Positions 43,800-52,598 of a stretch of DNA of 64,000 nt are shown here, piece after piece. Made by a program: the position numbers and the translations under genes. Each line of letters begins with the position of its first letter. Within the stretch, counting starts at the first letter, position 1. The stretch comes from Lachnospiraceae bacterium UBA4631 (GTDB taxonomy: Bacteria; Bacillota; Clostridia; Lachnospirales; Lachnospiraceae): assembly GCA_002406015.1 (NCBI GenBank), contig DHMX01000014.1, positions 62,001 to 126,000 of the forward strand, written 5' to 3'. The notes under the pieces were generated by a model. The model saw only the letters and a list, made by a program, of their open reading frames with translations, was not told the origin of the DNA and made no database searches.

Positions 43800-43840
43800 A
43801 GCTGTCATATTTATGAAAAATAGATATGACAGCTTTTTCT
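43800..43840 (+). terminator. Rho-independent terminator of the pilus operon
   Basis: AGCTGTCATAT (43800-43810) pairs with ATATGACAGCT (43824-43834), followed by TTTTC. It lies 47 bp after the giant gene and closes the pilus locus. Confidence 0.8.
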
Positions 43841-43862
43841 TTGACCGGATGAAGAATAAGGA

Positions 43863-43892
43863 TTGAAAAACATCTGTAACATGTTGTATAAT
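43863..43892 (+). promoter_or_regulatory. SigA-type promoter upstream of the 43994 gene
   Basis: -35 TTGAAA (43863-43868), 18 bp, -10 TATAAT (43887-43892). It implies an ~95-nt leader before the hypothetical gene at 43994. Confidence 0.65.
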
Positions 43893-43993
43893 GCTTAGGT
43901 AGTGTGGCATTATGGCACATATAATCAGATTCTATGTGGAATATTAGAAAAGAAGAAATTCAGAGGTTCGGTAGAAGCTAGGAAGGTAGGATT

Positions 43994-44653
43994 ATGTTTG
44001 ATTCGGTAGGAAATGCAATCTGTACGGTGGTGTTAGGAGTCGTACTGGTTTATTTAATTATATGGACAGGAAAATTTGTCAGCTATTGTCTGGATAAGAA
44101 GCGGGCAAAGAACCGGGTGGTGATTCAGGAAAAACAAAAATCCATTCGTCAAAGAACCATTGCCTGTGCAAAAAATTATTGGTATAACATTCGTGAGGTA
44201 GAGGATTGTCCAAAGGATAAGCCGGTGGAACGATTATATCATTATTTTGAGACAGAGCAGGAGTGTATTAAGGCATTAATTATAGAAATGTATGATTGTG
44301 CATTGGTTCGGACCGAGGAATTAGAGCGGATTGCTTACGGAGAAGTCAGACCGGTGAAGATGATTGTGAATCCGTATGAGATTGATGATGAATATGATGA
44401 CTTTGATTATGATTTTGATGAAGCGGTAGAAGAGCTGATGCTACAGGATGATGATGAGATTGCAGCTTCGGCAGAAGAAGCAGATGATGCAGAGGTACGG
44501 GCAGAGCTTTATGATTGCTGGACGGAGTATGTTATGCAGTTATATGATATGATATGCATTAATTGTAATGAAGAAATGAAAGCACATATCCGTAATAAAA
44601 TAATGAGCTACGGACATAAAGAGGTAGAAATTCTCATCCATAGTCCCGAATAA
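43994..44653 (+). CDS. Hypothetical membrane-anchored acidic protein
   Basis: I do not recognise a family in this 219-residue protein. It has an N-terminal membrane helix (~8-30), a basic stretch (KKRAKNRVV), a soluble cytoplasmic-looking domain, an Asp/Glu/Tyr-rich linker (~133-165, DDEYDDFDYDFDEA), and a C-terminal helical part with two close cysteines (MICINCNEE). It has its own promoter, so it is separate from the pilus operon. The ribosome binding site is GGAAGG. Confidence 0.75.
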   Translation: MFDSVGNAICTVVLGVVLVYLIIWTGKFVSYCLDKKRAKNRVVIQEKQKSIRQRTIACAKNYWYNIREVEDCPKDKPVERLYHYFETEQECIKALIIEMYDCALVRTEELERIAYGEVRPVKMIVNPYEIDDEYDDFDYDFDEAVEELMLQDDDEIAASAEEADDAEVRAELYDCWTEYVMQLYDMICINCNEEMKAHIRNKIMSYGHKEVEILIHSPE

Positions 44654-44658
44654 TTTAC

Positions 44659-44687
44659 TTGTGTTTTACATATGAATAAGTTATAAT
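44659..44687 (+). promoter_or_regulatory. Promoter of the 6S RNA gene
   Basis: -35 TTGTGT (44659-44664), 17 bp, perfect -10 TATAAT (44682-44687). The RNA should start near 44693-44695. Confidence 0.7.
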
Positions 44688-44692
44688 AACCT

Positions 44693-44906
44693 TAGTAGCC
44701 TGAAATGTGCGATAATTCCCTTAATTTTGAACCTACATGATTTGATACGGGAATCCTACATTTCGCTGTGGAATGTCAAGCCTCCGTTTGCAGTGGAAGG
44801 CAGGAAACAGGATGCGGATACCCACCTAGCTATGCTAGGAGTCAAAAGAGGGAACCGGCATTTTGGGTATTACAGAAGATAAAAAGCAGCAGAAATGCTG
44901 CTTTTT
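44693..44906 (+). ncRNA. ssrS: 6S RNA (SsrS), Clostridia type
   Basis: This ~215-nt non-coding region has its own promoter and terminator. The ends pair: CCTGAAATG (44699-44707) with CATTTTGGG (~44859-44867), and TTCCCTT with GAGGGAA. This leaves a long rod with an open central region, as required for binding RNA polymerase-SigA. The internal segments TTAATTTTGAACC and CCACCTAGC..GCTAGG resemble 6S RNAs I know from Clostridia. The assignment rests on recall and folding, not on a covariance search. Confidence 0.75.
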
Positions 44907-44910
44907 ATCT
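44881..44910 (+). terminator. Terminator of the 6S RNA gene
   Basis: AAAAAGCAGCA (44881-44891), GAAA loop, TGCTGCTTTTT (44896-44906) and more T-rich sequence form a classic intrinsic terminator. Confidence 0.85.
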
Positions 44911-44940
44911 TTGTAGATAGCTAAGAAAGGGAATTTATCT

Positions 44941-47253
44941 GTGAAGAATAGAACGCGTGTAATAATTATAATTAGTATAGTATTGCTCATTATGCTGGGA
45001 GGATGGCTGGCATATCGTGGGATATATAAGCAGACCTTAGGACCGGATACATATTATACCCATCAGGAGGCGAAGTGGCTGTTAGACCGGTTAAAACCGG
45101 AGGAGGCTGTGACATCGGATGAGGAAGATATGAAAGGCTTTACGGTAGAAGATGCCAAGCAGGGTTTACAGCAGATATTGAATATGAGCGAGTCTCAGGT
45201 AGAGGAAGAATTAACTGTCAAAAAAGACAGTGAACAGAATCCATGGAGTATGCTTACAGGAAAAGCGAACCGTAAAGTATTATCCAGAGAAGAATTTCAG
45301 CAATATTATGAGAATTTAATAGAACGGACCGGAACCGAGCAGGTTCAGATAGAAACACGTTTGATTCTGGAGGTGCAGGAGGCAGAGGAAGCATCGGAGG
45401 ATGCAGGGTGTATAGTTGTGACAGATGGTGGAAAGTATACTGTCTATGGAGCAAATGATTCCCGAAATAAGAGGATGCAGCAGCAGATATTGGATGCGGA
45501 GAATCAACTGTTGCATGTCTATACAGCGGATGGTCAGATTCTGGAGATAACGGAGCAGCAGGAAAATGTAGCAACTATTGAAAATATATGGATAGAATCC
45601 TCAACAGATACAGAGATACAGGTATTTTTGAACGGCTATCACAAGTCTTATCCATGCAAGCTGTCCGGTTCGGAAGCAATTGTGCAAAATTCTCTGGCGG
45701 ATATAACAATGGGAACGCAGGGAGTGACTGATATAGTGCTGAAATCAGATGTGATTACGGCAAAGGTTCTGGCAGTTGCGGAAAACGGTGTGGAAATAGA
45801 GGGATATGGAATCCTTCCGGTTTCGGAACATTATAAGATATATAAAATATATGGAGAGCTGGCAGTAGAACCTACCTCACAGATTCTAGTGGGTTATACG
45901 ACTACGAACTTTGTAGTGGCAGATGGTATCATAGAGGCTGCCTTGATTACAGAACCGATTCATGCCGAGAATATCCGGGTTGTATTGGGAAATAGTGATT
46001 ATACCTCCCTGATTCATCCAAGTGTGACGGTAACCTCTGACGGGCCATACACCATGCAATTTCAAGGGCAGAGTAAAACCTTTGAGGCAGGTGAGGTATT
46101 GGAATTGACACCGGACTGTGGATATATGGCGGAAGGAAGGGTGGTCATAACCTCAGATGAAGAGAATGGAACGATTCAAATATGCTCCATTACCAGAAAC
46201 GGAATCGAACCCTGCTATCGGGGCAGTATTGAAGTAGCACCGTATGAGAATCAGGGATTGACAATCGTGAATGAACTGAGTCTGGAGGAATATTTATATA
46301 CGGTTGTTCCAAGTGAGATGCCAACCTCCTATGGAGAAGAGGCACTGCAGGTGCAGGCAATTTGTGCCAGAGGATATGCATATGCCAAAATGCAGGATGG
46401 CACCTATGCAAGATACGGAGCTCATTTAGATGACAGCACGATGACACAGGTATATAATGCCGTCGCAGAGAGTGAGGAATCGATTCTGGCAGTAAAGGAT
46501 ACCTATGGAATGGTACCGTTTTATGATGGGGCAGTAATTGAGGCATATTTCTTTTCAACCTCCTGTGGTGTAACCTGTAACAATCAGGATGTCTGGGACG
46601 GAGCTGCACTGCCATATCTGCAAGATAAATTAGAGTGTGAGGCAGCATCCGAATTTGATTTTTCGGAGGAAGCAGCGTTTCGGAGTTTTATCGATGACAG
46701 CAGTACCTATCAGACCTATGAGGAGGATTGTTCGCTGTATCGCTGGAGTATTGAATATACACCGGAGGAAATGACTGCGGCAATTGATGCGACCTTGAAG
46801 CAGCGATATGAAACAAATCCGGAAAAGATATTGACCTTACAGGCAGATGGCAGTTATCAGAGTGTTCCGGTAGATACCGTTGGAACGGTTACGGAAATAG
46901 AAGTGACAAATCGCGGGAAAAGTGGTATTGTGAAAGAAATTACAGTGACAGGAACGGCGGCAACCATCAAGGTTACCGGACAAACGAATGCAAGAGCTTT
47001 AATGACACCTGCACAGGTAGTCATTGTGCGGCAGGATGGTTCACAATCCTCAGGCTGGTCGCTGCTTCCAAGTCCGTTTTATTATGTTAAGAAGAATGAT
47101 GCAGGCAATTATGTTATTTGCGGTGGTGGTTTCGGTCATGGTGTAGGAATGAGTCAGAACGGAACACGGGCAATGACAGAATTAGGATATTCTGCCGAGG
47201 ACATAATTAAGCATTACTATACGGGTGTAGAAATTGTAAATATATATCAATAA
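44941..47253 (+). CDS. SpoIID/LytB-domain protein with long N-terminal extension
   Basis: This 770-residue protein has a GTG start. An N-terminal membrane helix (~6-24) exports it, a ~400-residue uncharacterised extracytoplasmic region follows, and a SpoIID/LytB domain lies at ~420-770. That domain holds LSLEEYLYTVVPSEMPTSYG, then ALQVQAICARGYAYAKM and GFGHGVGMSQNGTRAM. SpoIID is a lytic transglycosylase needed for forespore engulfment; its catalytic Glu corresponds to the PSEMP glutamate. Classical SpoIID is ~340 residues, so this is a longer paralogue and need not be the engulfment enzyme. It lies just behind 6S RNA. Confidence 0.87.
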   Translation: MKNRTRVIIIISIVLLIMLGGWLAYRGIYKQTLGPDTYYTHQEAKWLLDRLKPEEAVTSDEEDMKGFTVEDAKQGLQQILNMSESQVEEELTVKKDSEQNPWSMLTGKANRKVLSREEFQQYYENLIERTGTEQVQIETRLILEVQEAEEASEDAGCIVVTDGGKYTVYGANDSRNKRMQQQILDAENQLLHVYTADGQILEITEQQENVATIENIWIESSTDTEIQVFLNGYHKSYPCKLSGSEAIVQNSLADITMGTQGVTDIVLKSDVITAKVLAVAENGVEIEGYGILPVSEHYKIYKIYGELAVEPTSQILVGYTTTNFVVADGIIEAALITEPIHAENIRVVLGNSDYTSLIHPSVTVTSDGPYTMQFQGQSKTFEAGEVLELTPDCGYMAEGRVVITSDEENGTIQICSITRNGIEPCYRGSIEVAPYENQGLTIVNELSLEEYLYTVVPSEMPTSYGEEALQVQAICARGYAYAKMQDGTYARYGAHLDDSTMTQVYNAVAESEESILAVKDTYGMVPFYDGAVIEAYFFSTSCGVTCNNQDVWDGAALPYLQDKLECEAASEFDFSEEAAFRSFIDDSSTYQTYEEDCSLYRWSIEYTPEEMTAAIDATLKQRYETNPEKILTLQADGSYQSVPVDTVGTVTEIEVTNRGKSGIVKEITVTGTAATIKVTGQTNARALMTPAQVVIVRQDGSQSSGWSLLPSPFYYVKKNDAGNYVICGGGFGHGVGMSQNGTRAMTELGYSAEDIIKHYYTGVEIVNIYQ

Positions 47254-47294
47254 GAGAATAGGACGGATATATATTCTTGGTAGGGGATAGAATT

Positions 47295-48149
47295 ATGAAT
47301 CAAATGATACGGCTTATAAAGGAATTTATGGAGCGAATCAAGGAAGACCATGTATCGGCATATGCGGCACAGGCAGCGTTTTTCTTGATTCTGTCCGCAT
47401 TTCCGTTTGCAATTTTAATTCTGACCTTTACCCGGTTTCTTCCGGTAACACAGTCAGACTTTATGCTAGTGATACAAGAGCTTCTGCCGGATGAAATGGA
47501 AAAATGGGTGATGGAAATATTGCAGGAGCTGATGGATAATTCCGGAAATACATTAATGTCATTTTCGATTATCATTGCGTTATGGTCGGCAGCAAGGGGA
47601 ATTTTGTCTATCAGTAACGGATTAAATTCCGTGTTCCGGACAGAGGAGTCCCGAAATTATTTTTTGCTTCGGAGCATTGCAACCCTGCATACCCTGATTG
47701 TCGCAGTGGCATTGGTGATTTTGCTGGTTGTTTTCGTATTCGGAAATTCTTTGTATCAGGTTGTCCTGAACCGGTTTTCGTTCCTGAATAACATAGTGAC
47801 CTTGATTTTGAGTGTCCGGGTTGCAGTCGGCTTTGTACTGTTGTTCTTTATGTTCATTGCCATGTATAAAGGACTGCCGAACCATAAACTGAGCTTAAAG
47901 CAGGCAACGCCCGGTGCCTTATTTTGTGCATTGTCATGGATGATTGTTTCCTTTGGCTTTTCGGTTTATGTGAATCATTTCAGTAATTATTCTAAGGTAT
48001 ACGGTAGTCTGGCTGGAATTGCGATTGCCATGGTATGGGTATATATGATGATGAATCTGGTGCTTTGGGGAGGAGAATTAAATGTAATGATAAAGGAGCA
48101 GTTTCCGGAGAAGGTTGCACCACGTAAGAAAAGACAGAAACAGAAGTGA
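47295..48149 (+). CDS. YihY/BrkB-family membrane protein
   Basis: This 284-residue protein has about six membrane helices and the YihY/virulence factor BrkB patterns HVSAYAAQAAFFLILSAFPF, then SAARGILSISNGLN and YGSLAGIAIAMVWVYMMM. Function of the family is unresolved (once misannotated as RNase BN). Start chosen at 47295 behind AGGGG; an upstream TTG at 47277 has no site. Its C-terminus is basic (RKKRQKQK). Confidence 0.88.
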   Translation: MNQMIRLIKEFMERIKEDHVSAYAAQAAFFLILSAFPFAILILTFTRFLPVTQSDFMLVIQELLPDEMEKWVMEILQELMDNSGNTLMSFSIIIALWSAARGILSISNGLNSVFRTEESRNYFLLRSIATLHTLIVAVALVILLVVFVFGNSLYQVVLNRFSFLNNIVTLILSVRVAVGFVLLFFMFIAMYKGLPNHKLSLKQATPGALFCALSWMIVSFGFSVYVNHFSNYSKVYGSLAGIAIAMVWVYMMMNLVLWGGELNVMIKEQFPEKVAPRKKRQKQK

Positions 48150-48174
48150 GATAGTCTTTCTTATGTTTCGGCTA

Positions 48175-48203
48175 TTGAAGTTTTGAAAGCAGTTTGGTAT
48201 AAT
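48175..48203 (+). promoter_or_regulatory. SigA-type promoter for the DivIVA-like gene
   Basis: -35 TTGAAG (48175-48180), 17 bp, -10 TATAAT (48198-48203), 60 bp before the start codon. Confidence 0.7.
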
Positions 48204-48263
48204 CATTTTATATAAATTATTGTGGAAAATTTGTTGATTTTAACATAGAAAGGACGATAAAGC

Positions 48264-48950
48264 ATGAATGAATTAGTGGTATCCAGTGAAAAGACATTCG
48301 GACGGGCATTGTTTGGACTGAATCGAAATGAAGTATACGCGTATTTAAATCAGGTAAGCAGTGCATATGAAGAGCTGCAGTTGCAGACACAGGTATTAAA
48401 GGAGCAGAATAATAAGCTGGCAGATTCCAATCGGGATAATGCATTGAAGATTTATAATTTGCAGAATGATATTACAGAGGAGCAGCGGAAGTTTGATAAG
48501 GTGAATGTGGAATTGGAAGCCTTAAAGAAGGAAAATGCGGCACTGCATCGGGAATTGGAAGCAGCAGAACGCAGAATCAGTAAGCTGACGGATGAATTAA
48601 TTAAGACCGGTGCTGAGATTGAGGTGGAACAAAAGCCGGAGCCGGCACCAAAGCAGGGAATCGTCGGAGAGGAGAAGGGCTTTACTCCAAAGCCGATATT
48701 TGACGAGCCGGTTGAGCCAAAGAAGGAGAGTACCATTAAGGATATATTTGCTGAATTGAAGGAGACTGCAGCAAAAGAGGCAGCCAGTGCAGCAGCTGTA
48801 CATACAGGGACCTCTGCAGCAGAACCGGTTACTTCGGATAACAGTGCAAATGAGGATGAAGTATACGCAGGTGAAGTAGAAGTAAAGGTAGACGAGAGCA
48901 TGTTAATCGGAAATGACGATGATGACGATGAGGGCTTTACCTTCTTATAA
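48264..48950 (+). CDS. DivIVA-like coiled-coil protein
   Basis: This 228-residue soluble protein has an N-terminal DivIVA-type motif (FGRALFGLNRNEVYAYLNQV, ~12-31). It is followed by a long coiled coil (~33-115), a Pro/Glu/Ala-rich linker and a strongly acidic C-terminus (GNDDDDDEGFTFL). DivIVA proteins sense negative membrane curvature and recruit division or sporulation proteins; GpsB relatives act in wall synthesis. The specific role is unknown; this is a divergent member. Confidence 0.75.
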   Translation: MNELVVSSEKTFGRALFGLNRNEVYAYLNQVSSAYEELQLQTQVLKEQNNKLADSNRDNALKIYNLQNDITEEQRKFDKVNVELEALKKENAALHRELEAAERRISKLTDELIKTGAEIEVEQKPEPAPKQGIVGEEKGFTPKPIFDEPVEPKKESTIKDIFAELKETAAKEAASAAAVHTGTSAAEPVTSDNSANEDEVYAGEVEVKVDESMLIGNDDDDDEGFTFL

Positions 48951-48962
48951 ACGGAATGATGG

Positions 48963-48996
48963 AACCAGAGAATTTTAGGATTCTCTGGTTTTTTTA
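48963..48996 (+). terminator. Intrinsic terminator after the DivIVA-like gene
   Basis: AACCAGAGAAT (48963-48973) pairs with ATTCTCTGGTT (48980-48990), followed by a run of T. Confidence 0.88.
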
Positions 48997-49054
48997 TGGA
49001 CTTTTCGGGAGACTGACATACTATAATCAGTAAGAGCTGTTACCGGGAGACAAC

Positions 49055-50809
49055 ATGGACGAATATAATGACGGATTTGGGAGAATATCGTGCAAAGAAA
49101 GAATATTAAGTAATGAGTATGCAGACTATGTAATTTCGTATAATGGGGATGTAAGAAATCTGGAAAACTATTTTGCAGGAGAGTGTCTGCAGATTTTAGA
49201 TGACCAGTTGGCACTTCTCTCAACGGTTCGGGAGAATCAGAACTTGATGGAGGTAATCACATATGCATATTATATGCTGCCGAAATGTTATGGCTTAATG
49301 GATACAACCAGCATGGAAGCAAGCGGAATTATTCGAATCCAGAATCAGCCGGTGTTAAATCTGAAGGGAAGAGGGATTCTCATAGGAATTATTGATACCG
49401 GAATCGATTATCAGAATCCATTGTTTCAGCAGGCAGACGGAACGACCAGAATTAAGGCTATCTGGGACCAGACCATACAGACCGGAACTCCGCCGGAAGA
49501 TTTGCATTACGGAACAGAATTTACGGAGGACATGATTAATGAGGCGTTGCAGGCTCAACAACCGCTGGAGGTGGTATCGTCAGTGGATGATAACGGGCAT
49601 GGAACCTTTATGGCAGGAATTGCAGCAGGGGGCGAGGATGAAAACGGAAGCTTTGTCGGTGCGGCACCTATGGCGGACATTATGGTTGTGAAATTAAAGC
49701 AGGCAAAGCAGTATCTAAAGGACTTTTATATTATTGATGAAGAGGAAGTATATCAGGAAACGGATATTATGCGTGCGGTGTATTATCTTTACCGGCAGGC
49801 AATTAAGCGAAATCAGCAGATAAGTATATACTTGGGCGTGGGGACAAATAGCGGGGAGCATGCAGGCAGAGGGGTACTGAATCAATACCTGAACCGGTTG
49901 AGCCATGCACAGGGCATATTTTTATCACTTCCGTCAGGCAATGAGGGGAATGCAAGGCATCATTTTTCGGGGATGGTGGCAGGAAACAGCACAAGCGGGT
50001 ATGAGGTGGTAGAGCTGAATGTGGGAGCAGAAGAGCCGGGATTTGTAATGGAAATATGGGGAGAATCACCCAATACATATGCGATTGGAATCGAATCACC
50101 CTACGGAGAAATGATAACCAGAATCCCGCCGCAGTTTCGGACACAGCAGAAGTTTTCGTTACTGTTTGAACGCACAATCATAGAAGTCACATATGTTCTG
50201 GTAGAGGAATTGTCGGGAAAACAATTGATTTTTGTAAGAATGGAGGAGCCGACAGAGGGAATCTGGAGATTCCGGGTATATTCGGTAGGAAATGTGCAGA
50301 ACCGATTTCATGCATGGCTTCCGATTCGCGGCTTCATTACGGAAGATACATTTTTTCTTCAATCCAGTCCGGAGGTAACACTGACAGAGCCTTCGACCGC
50401 AGAGGGACCTGCCTGTTCGACGGCATATAATCATTTAACAGATAGTCTATACATGGAAGCGGGAAGGGGGTATACTAGTGATGGTGGAATTAAGCCGGAT
50501 TTGGCAGCTCCCGGTGTTGCGGTCTATGGTCCCGCTTTACCGATTGCACCCGGACAGCCGGCAGGCTATACCAGAAGGAGCGGAACCAGTGTAGCGGCAG
50601 CCCATACGGCTGGGGCGGCAGCACTTATGATGGAATGGATTCGGAATCGCAGGTTTGTCCGGATGAACGGCATTCAGATTAAGCGTTATTTAATCCGGGG
50701 AGCCGACCGAAGACCGGAATTACAATACCCGAATCCGTTATGGGGATACGGAACTTTAAATTTGTATGGAACCTTTCAGGGACTTCAGCAGCGTGACCCT
50801 ATGCTGTAA
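49055..50809 (+). CDS. Subtilisin-like serine protease, Csp-type (S8 family)
   Basis: This 584-residue S8 protease has a complete catalytic triad: Asp114 (GIIDTGIDY), His182 (NGHGTFMAGIAAG) and Ser512 (RSGTSVAAAHTAG). No signal peptide is seen. The N-terminal ~95 residues look like the prodomain of clostridial Csp germination proteases. The insertion of a jelly-roll-like region between His and Ser (~300-450) is also Csp-like. CspB activates the cortex hydrolase SleC in spores. A CATACTAT element ~40 bp upstream could be a sporulation -10. The Csp role is inferred from architecture. Confidence 0.85.
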   Translation: MDEYNDGFGRISCKERILSNEYADYVISYNGDVRNLENYFAGECLQILDDQLALLSTVRENQNLMEVITYAYYMLPKCYGLMDTTSMEASGIIRIQNQPVLNLKGRGILIGIIDTGIDYQNPLFQQADGTTRIKAIWDQTIQTGTPPEDLHYGTEFTEDMINEALQAQQPLEVVSSVDDNGHGTFMAGIAAGGEDENGSFVGAAPMADIMVVKLKQAKQYLKDFYIIDEEEVYQETDIMRAVYYLYRQAIKRNQQISIYLGVGTNSGEHAGRGVLNQYLNRLSHAQGIFLSLPSGNEGNARHHFSGMVAGNSTSGYEVVELNVGAEEPGFVMEIWGESPNTYAIGIESPYGEMITRIPPQFRTQQKFSLLFERTIIEVTYVLVEELSGKQLIFVRMEEPTEGIWRFRVYSVGNVQNRFHAWLPIRGFITEDTFFLQSSPEVTLTEPSTAEGPACSTAYNHLTDSLYMEAGRGYTSDGGIKPDLAAPGVAVYGPALPIAPGQPAGYTRRSGTSVAAAHTAGAAALMMEWIRNRRFVRMNGIQIKRYLIRGADRRPELQYPNPLWGYGTLNLYGTFQGLQQRDPML

Positions 50810-50834
50810 TTATACATGGAGAGGAAGCGGCTTT

Positions 50835-51197
50835 ATGAGAAAGAAAATTTTGGAATATCAAAAGAAAATGGATGCATTCTTAGAGCATCCGCCGGAGGAC
50901 ACAGACTATGCAGAAGAAGCACGGCAGCATTTGATTCAGATTCAATTCTTTATGCATGAGCGGTTAGTTCATGAAATCGTAATGGCGTTGTTTGCAATTG
51001 TGACAGTCATGGTATTTTTAGTATTGGTGTTGTATCCGAAGCTTATACTGGCAGGCTTACTGGTGGTGTTATTGGTGCTGCTGGTTCCATATATTATGCA
51101 TTATTATGTACTGGAAAACGGAGTACAATATATGTATCAGCAATATGATGAATTAGAGCGTCGTTGCCGTCAGCAGAAAAAGCAGACAGAACAATGA
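50835..51197 (+). CDS. Small two-helix membrane protein, unknown function
   Basis: I do not recognise the family of this 120-residue protein. A helical N-terminus (KILEYQKKMDAFLEHPPEDT) is followed by two adjacent membrane helices (~48-95) and a charged C-terminal helix (ELERRCRQQKKQTEQ). The start follows GAGAGGAAG, 26 bp after the S8 gene, so it is probably co-transcribed with the protease and may act with it. Confidence 0.75.
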   Translation: MRKKILEYQKKMDAFLEHPPEDTDYAEEARQHLIQIQFFMHERLVHEIVMALFAIVTVMVFLVLVLYPKLILAGLLVVLLVLLVPYIMHYYVLENGVQYMYQQYDELERRCRQQKKQTEQ

Positions 51198-51199
51198 GT

Positions 51200-51223
51200 A
51201 AAAGCCGGGGATTCCCGGCTTTT
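51200..51223. terminator. Bidirectional terminator
   Basis: AAAAGCCGGG (51200-51209) pairs with CCCGGCTTTT (51214-51223). A-rich and T-rich flanks on both sides allow termination of the + strand operon and of the convergent lipoprotein gene. Confidence 0.85.
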
Positions 51224-51237
51224 AGAAAAAAGTATGA

Positions 51238-51618
51238 TTAGCGATTGGTGCTGGAATTGTTGTTATCATCAGAAGAATTATTTCCGTTGGTAACATCATT
51301 TACCATATCACCGGCATCGTCTGTAACATCACGGATAACATCACCGGCACCCTGTGCAGCATCGTCTACCGCATTACCGGCATCGTCTACCATGTTGCCG
51401 ACATCGTTACCGACATTATCTACGGTATCCCCAACATCATTACCGATATTGTTGGAATTATTACCGTTTCCGGTACTGGTGCTGCCGTTGGTTGTGCTGC
51501 CATTCATGTTGTTGCCGTTTGTAGCGTTGTTGTTCGTATCTTTGCCGCAAGCCGCAAGAGCCACGGTCAGAAATGTACAACACATACCTAAAATCATGAT
51601 TTTCTTAAATGTTTTCAT
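51238..51618 (-). CDS. Lipoprotein with 11-residue amphipathic repeats
   Basis: This 126-residue protein starts behind AAAGGAG. It has a signal peptide with lipobox LAAC (Cys24), an Asn/Gly/Thr/Ser-rich linker (~25-58) and five 11-residue repeats at 59-113: GNDVGDTVDNV, GNDVGNMVDDA, GNAVDDAAQGA, GDVIRDVTDDA, GDMVNDVTNGN. The pattern fits an amphipathic helix like that of LEA- or apolipoprotein-type proteins. It ends in an Asn/Ser tail. Function unknown; it is probably surface-exposed on the membrane. Confidence 0.8.
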   Translation of the reverse strand: MKTFKKIMILGMCCTFLTVALAACGKDTNNNATNGNNMNGSTTNGSTSTGNGNNSNNIGNDVGDTVDNVGNDVGNMVDDAGNAVDDAAQGAGDVIRDVTDDAGDMVNDVTNGNNSSDDNNNSSTNR

Positions 51619-51743
51619 ACTTATAACTCCTTTGCATTTATTAATAAGTTGCAATGCTTCAGAATAACAGACCTGAAATTTTGGATGTTATCTGAATCAG
51701 TAATTTTAGTATAAGCAGTTTTCGGAAAAATATAGGGGAAATA

Positions 51744-52562
51744 TTAGGAAATCGGAAATTGTCTTCCCGTATGGTCAATCGTATAGGAATCTGTATATAC
51801 CAGCTGGGAAATTTTTACAAATGAATATCCTTCTTCTTCCAACCGGGTCAACAGCTCATCCAAAGCATCCTTTGTATAAGTGGAACCGTTATGAAGTAAA
51901 ATAATAGCACCGTTATCCAAATCCGGGTCATTCATAACGGTATCAATGATACTTTCAACACCATAGTCCTTCCAGTCTACAGAATCAACATTTTGATTAA
52001 TGCTGGCATAGCCGCAGTCCTTTGCAACCGAAACCACCTGGTCGTTCCAGTCACTATAAGGTGCTCGAAAGGCAGTCATGGAGACTTGCGTAAGGGCATA
52101 CACCTGTTCGTGACATTCCATAATTTCTGCCCGCATAGCATCCTCACTTAATTGTGGCATATGCTTGTGGTTGGTTCCGTGATTGGCAAGCTCGTGTCCG
52201 GCAGCATGAATTGCCTGTATCGCATCCGGATATTTATTTACCCAGTCTCCGGATACAAAAAAGGTTGCAGAAGCCTGATGACGTTCAAGAATCGATAAAA
52301 TTTCCTCCAAATCCTCATCACCCCATGCGGCATCAAAGGTGAGTGCCACAACCGGAAGGTCAGTTTCAACGCTGTAAATCGGAAGCTCGTTATGTAAATA
52401 ATCGGCTGCCGGTATGGAAGCGGAAGAAGGCTGTCGGACAGTAATTGCAGTATATAAGCAGACTGCGGTTAATAAAAGAGCAGACAATACCTTCATATAA
52501 GAGGAGTTGAATTCTTGTTCCGATAGGGAACCGGGGGAATCAGACGCATAGGGTGGTTTCAT
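51744..52562 (-). CDS. Polysaccharide deacetylase, PdaB-like (NodB domain)
   Basis: This 272-residue protein has an N-terminal membrane helix after a ~20-residue cytoplasmic segment (helix ~23-43) and a NodB deacetylase domain. Motif 1 is LTFDAAWGDED (PdaB-type, not TFDDG), motif 2 NHGTNHKHM (metal-binding His pair), motif 3 AFRAPYSDWN, and ILLHNG near the C-terminus. PdaB-type proteins act during sporulation on the spore cortex. It follows the AP2-domain gene by 36 bp on the same strand, which suggests shared transcription. Confidence 0.88.
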   Translation of the reverse strand: MKPPYASDSPGSLSEQEFNSSYMKVLSALLLTAVCLYTAITVRQPSSASIPAADYLHNELPIYSVETDLPVVALTFDAAWGDEDLEEILSILERHQASATFFVSGDWVNKYPDAIQAIHAAGHELANHGTNHKHMPQLSEDAMRAEIMECHEQVYALTQVSMTAFRAPYSDWNDQVVSVAKDCGYASINQNVDSVDWKDYGVESIIDTVMNDPDLDNGAIILLHNGSTYTKDALDELLTRLEEEGYSFVKISQLVYTDSYTIDHTGRQFPIS

Positions 52563-52598
52563 TTAGAAGCCTCTGTAGACATGGTAGTTGCTGTTAGT

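Noticed and set aside
51245..51667. Plus-strand open frame opposite the lipoprotein gene
   Set aside because: It is a mirror of the repeat-rich minus-strand gene, has no ribosome binding site, and the minus-strand reading has a signal peptide and lipobox.
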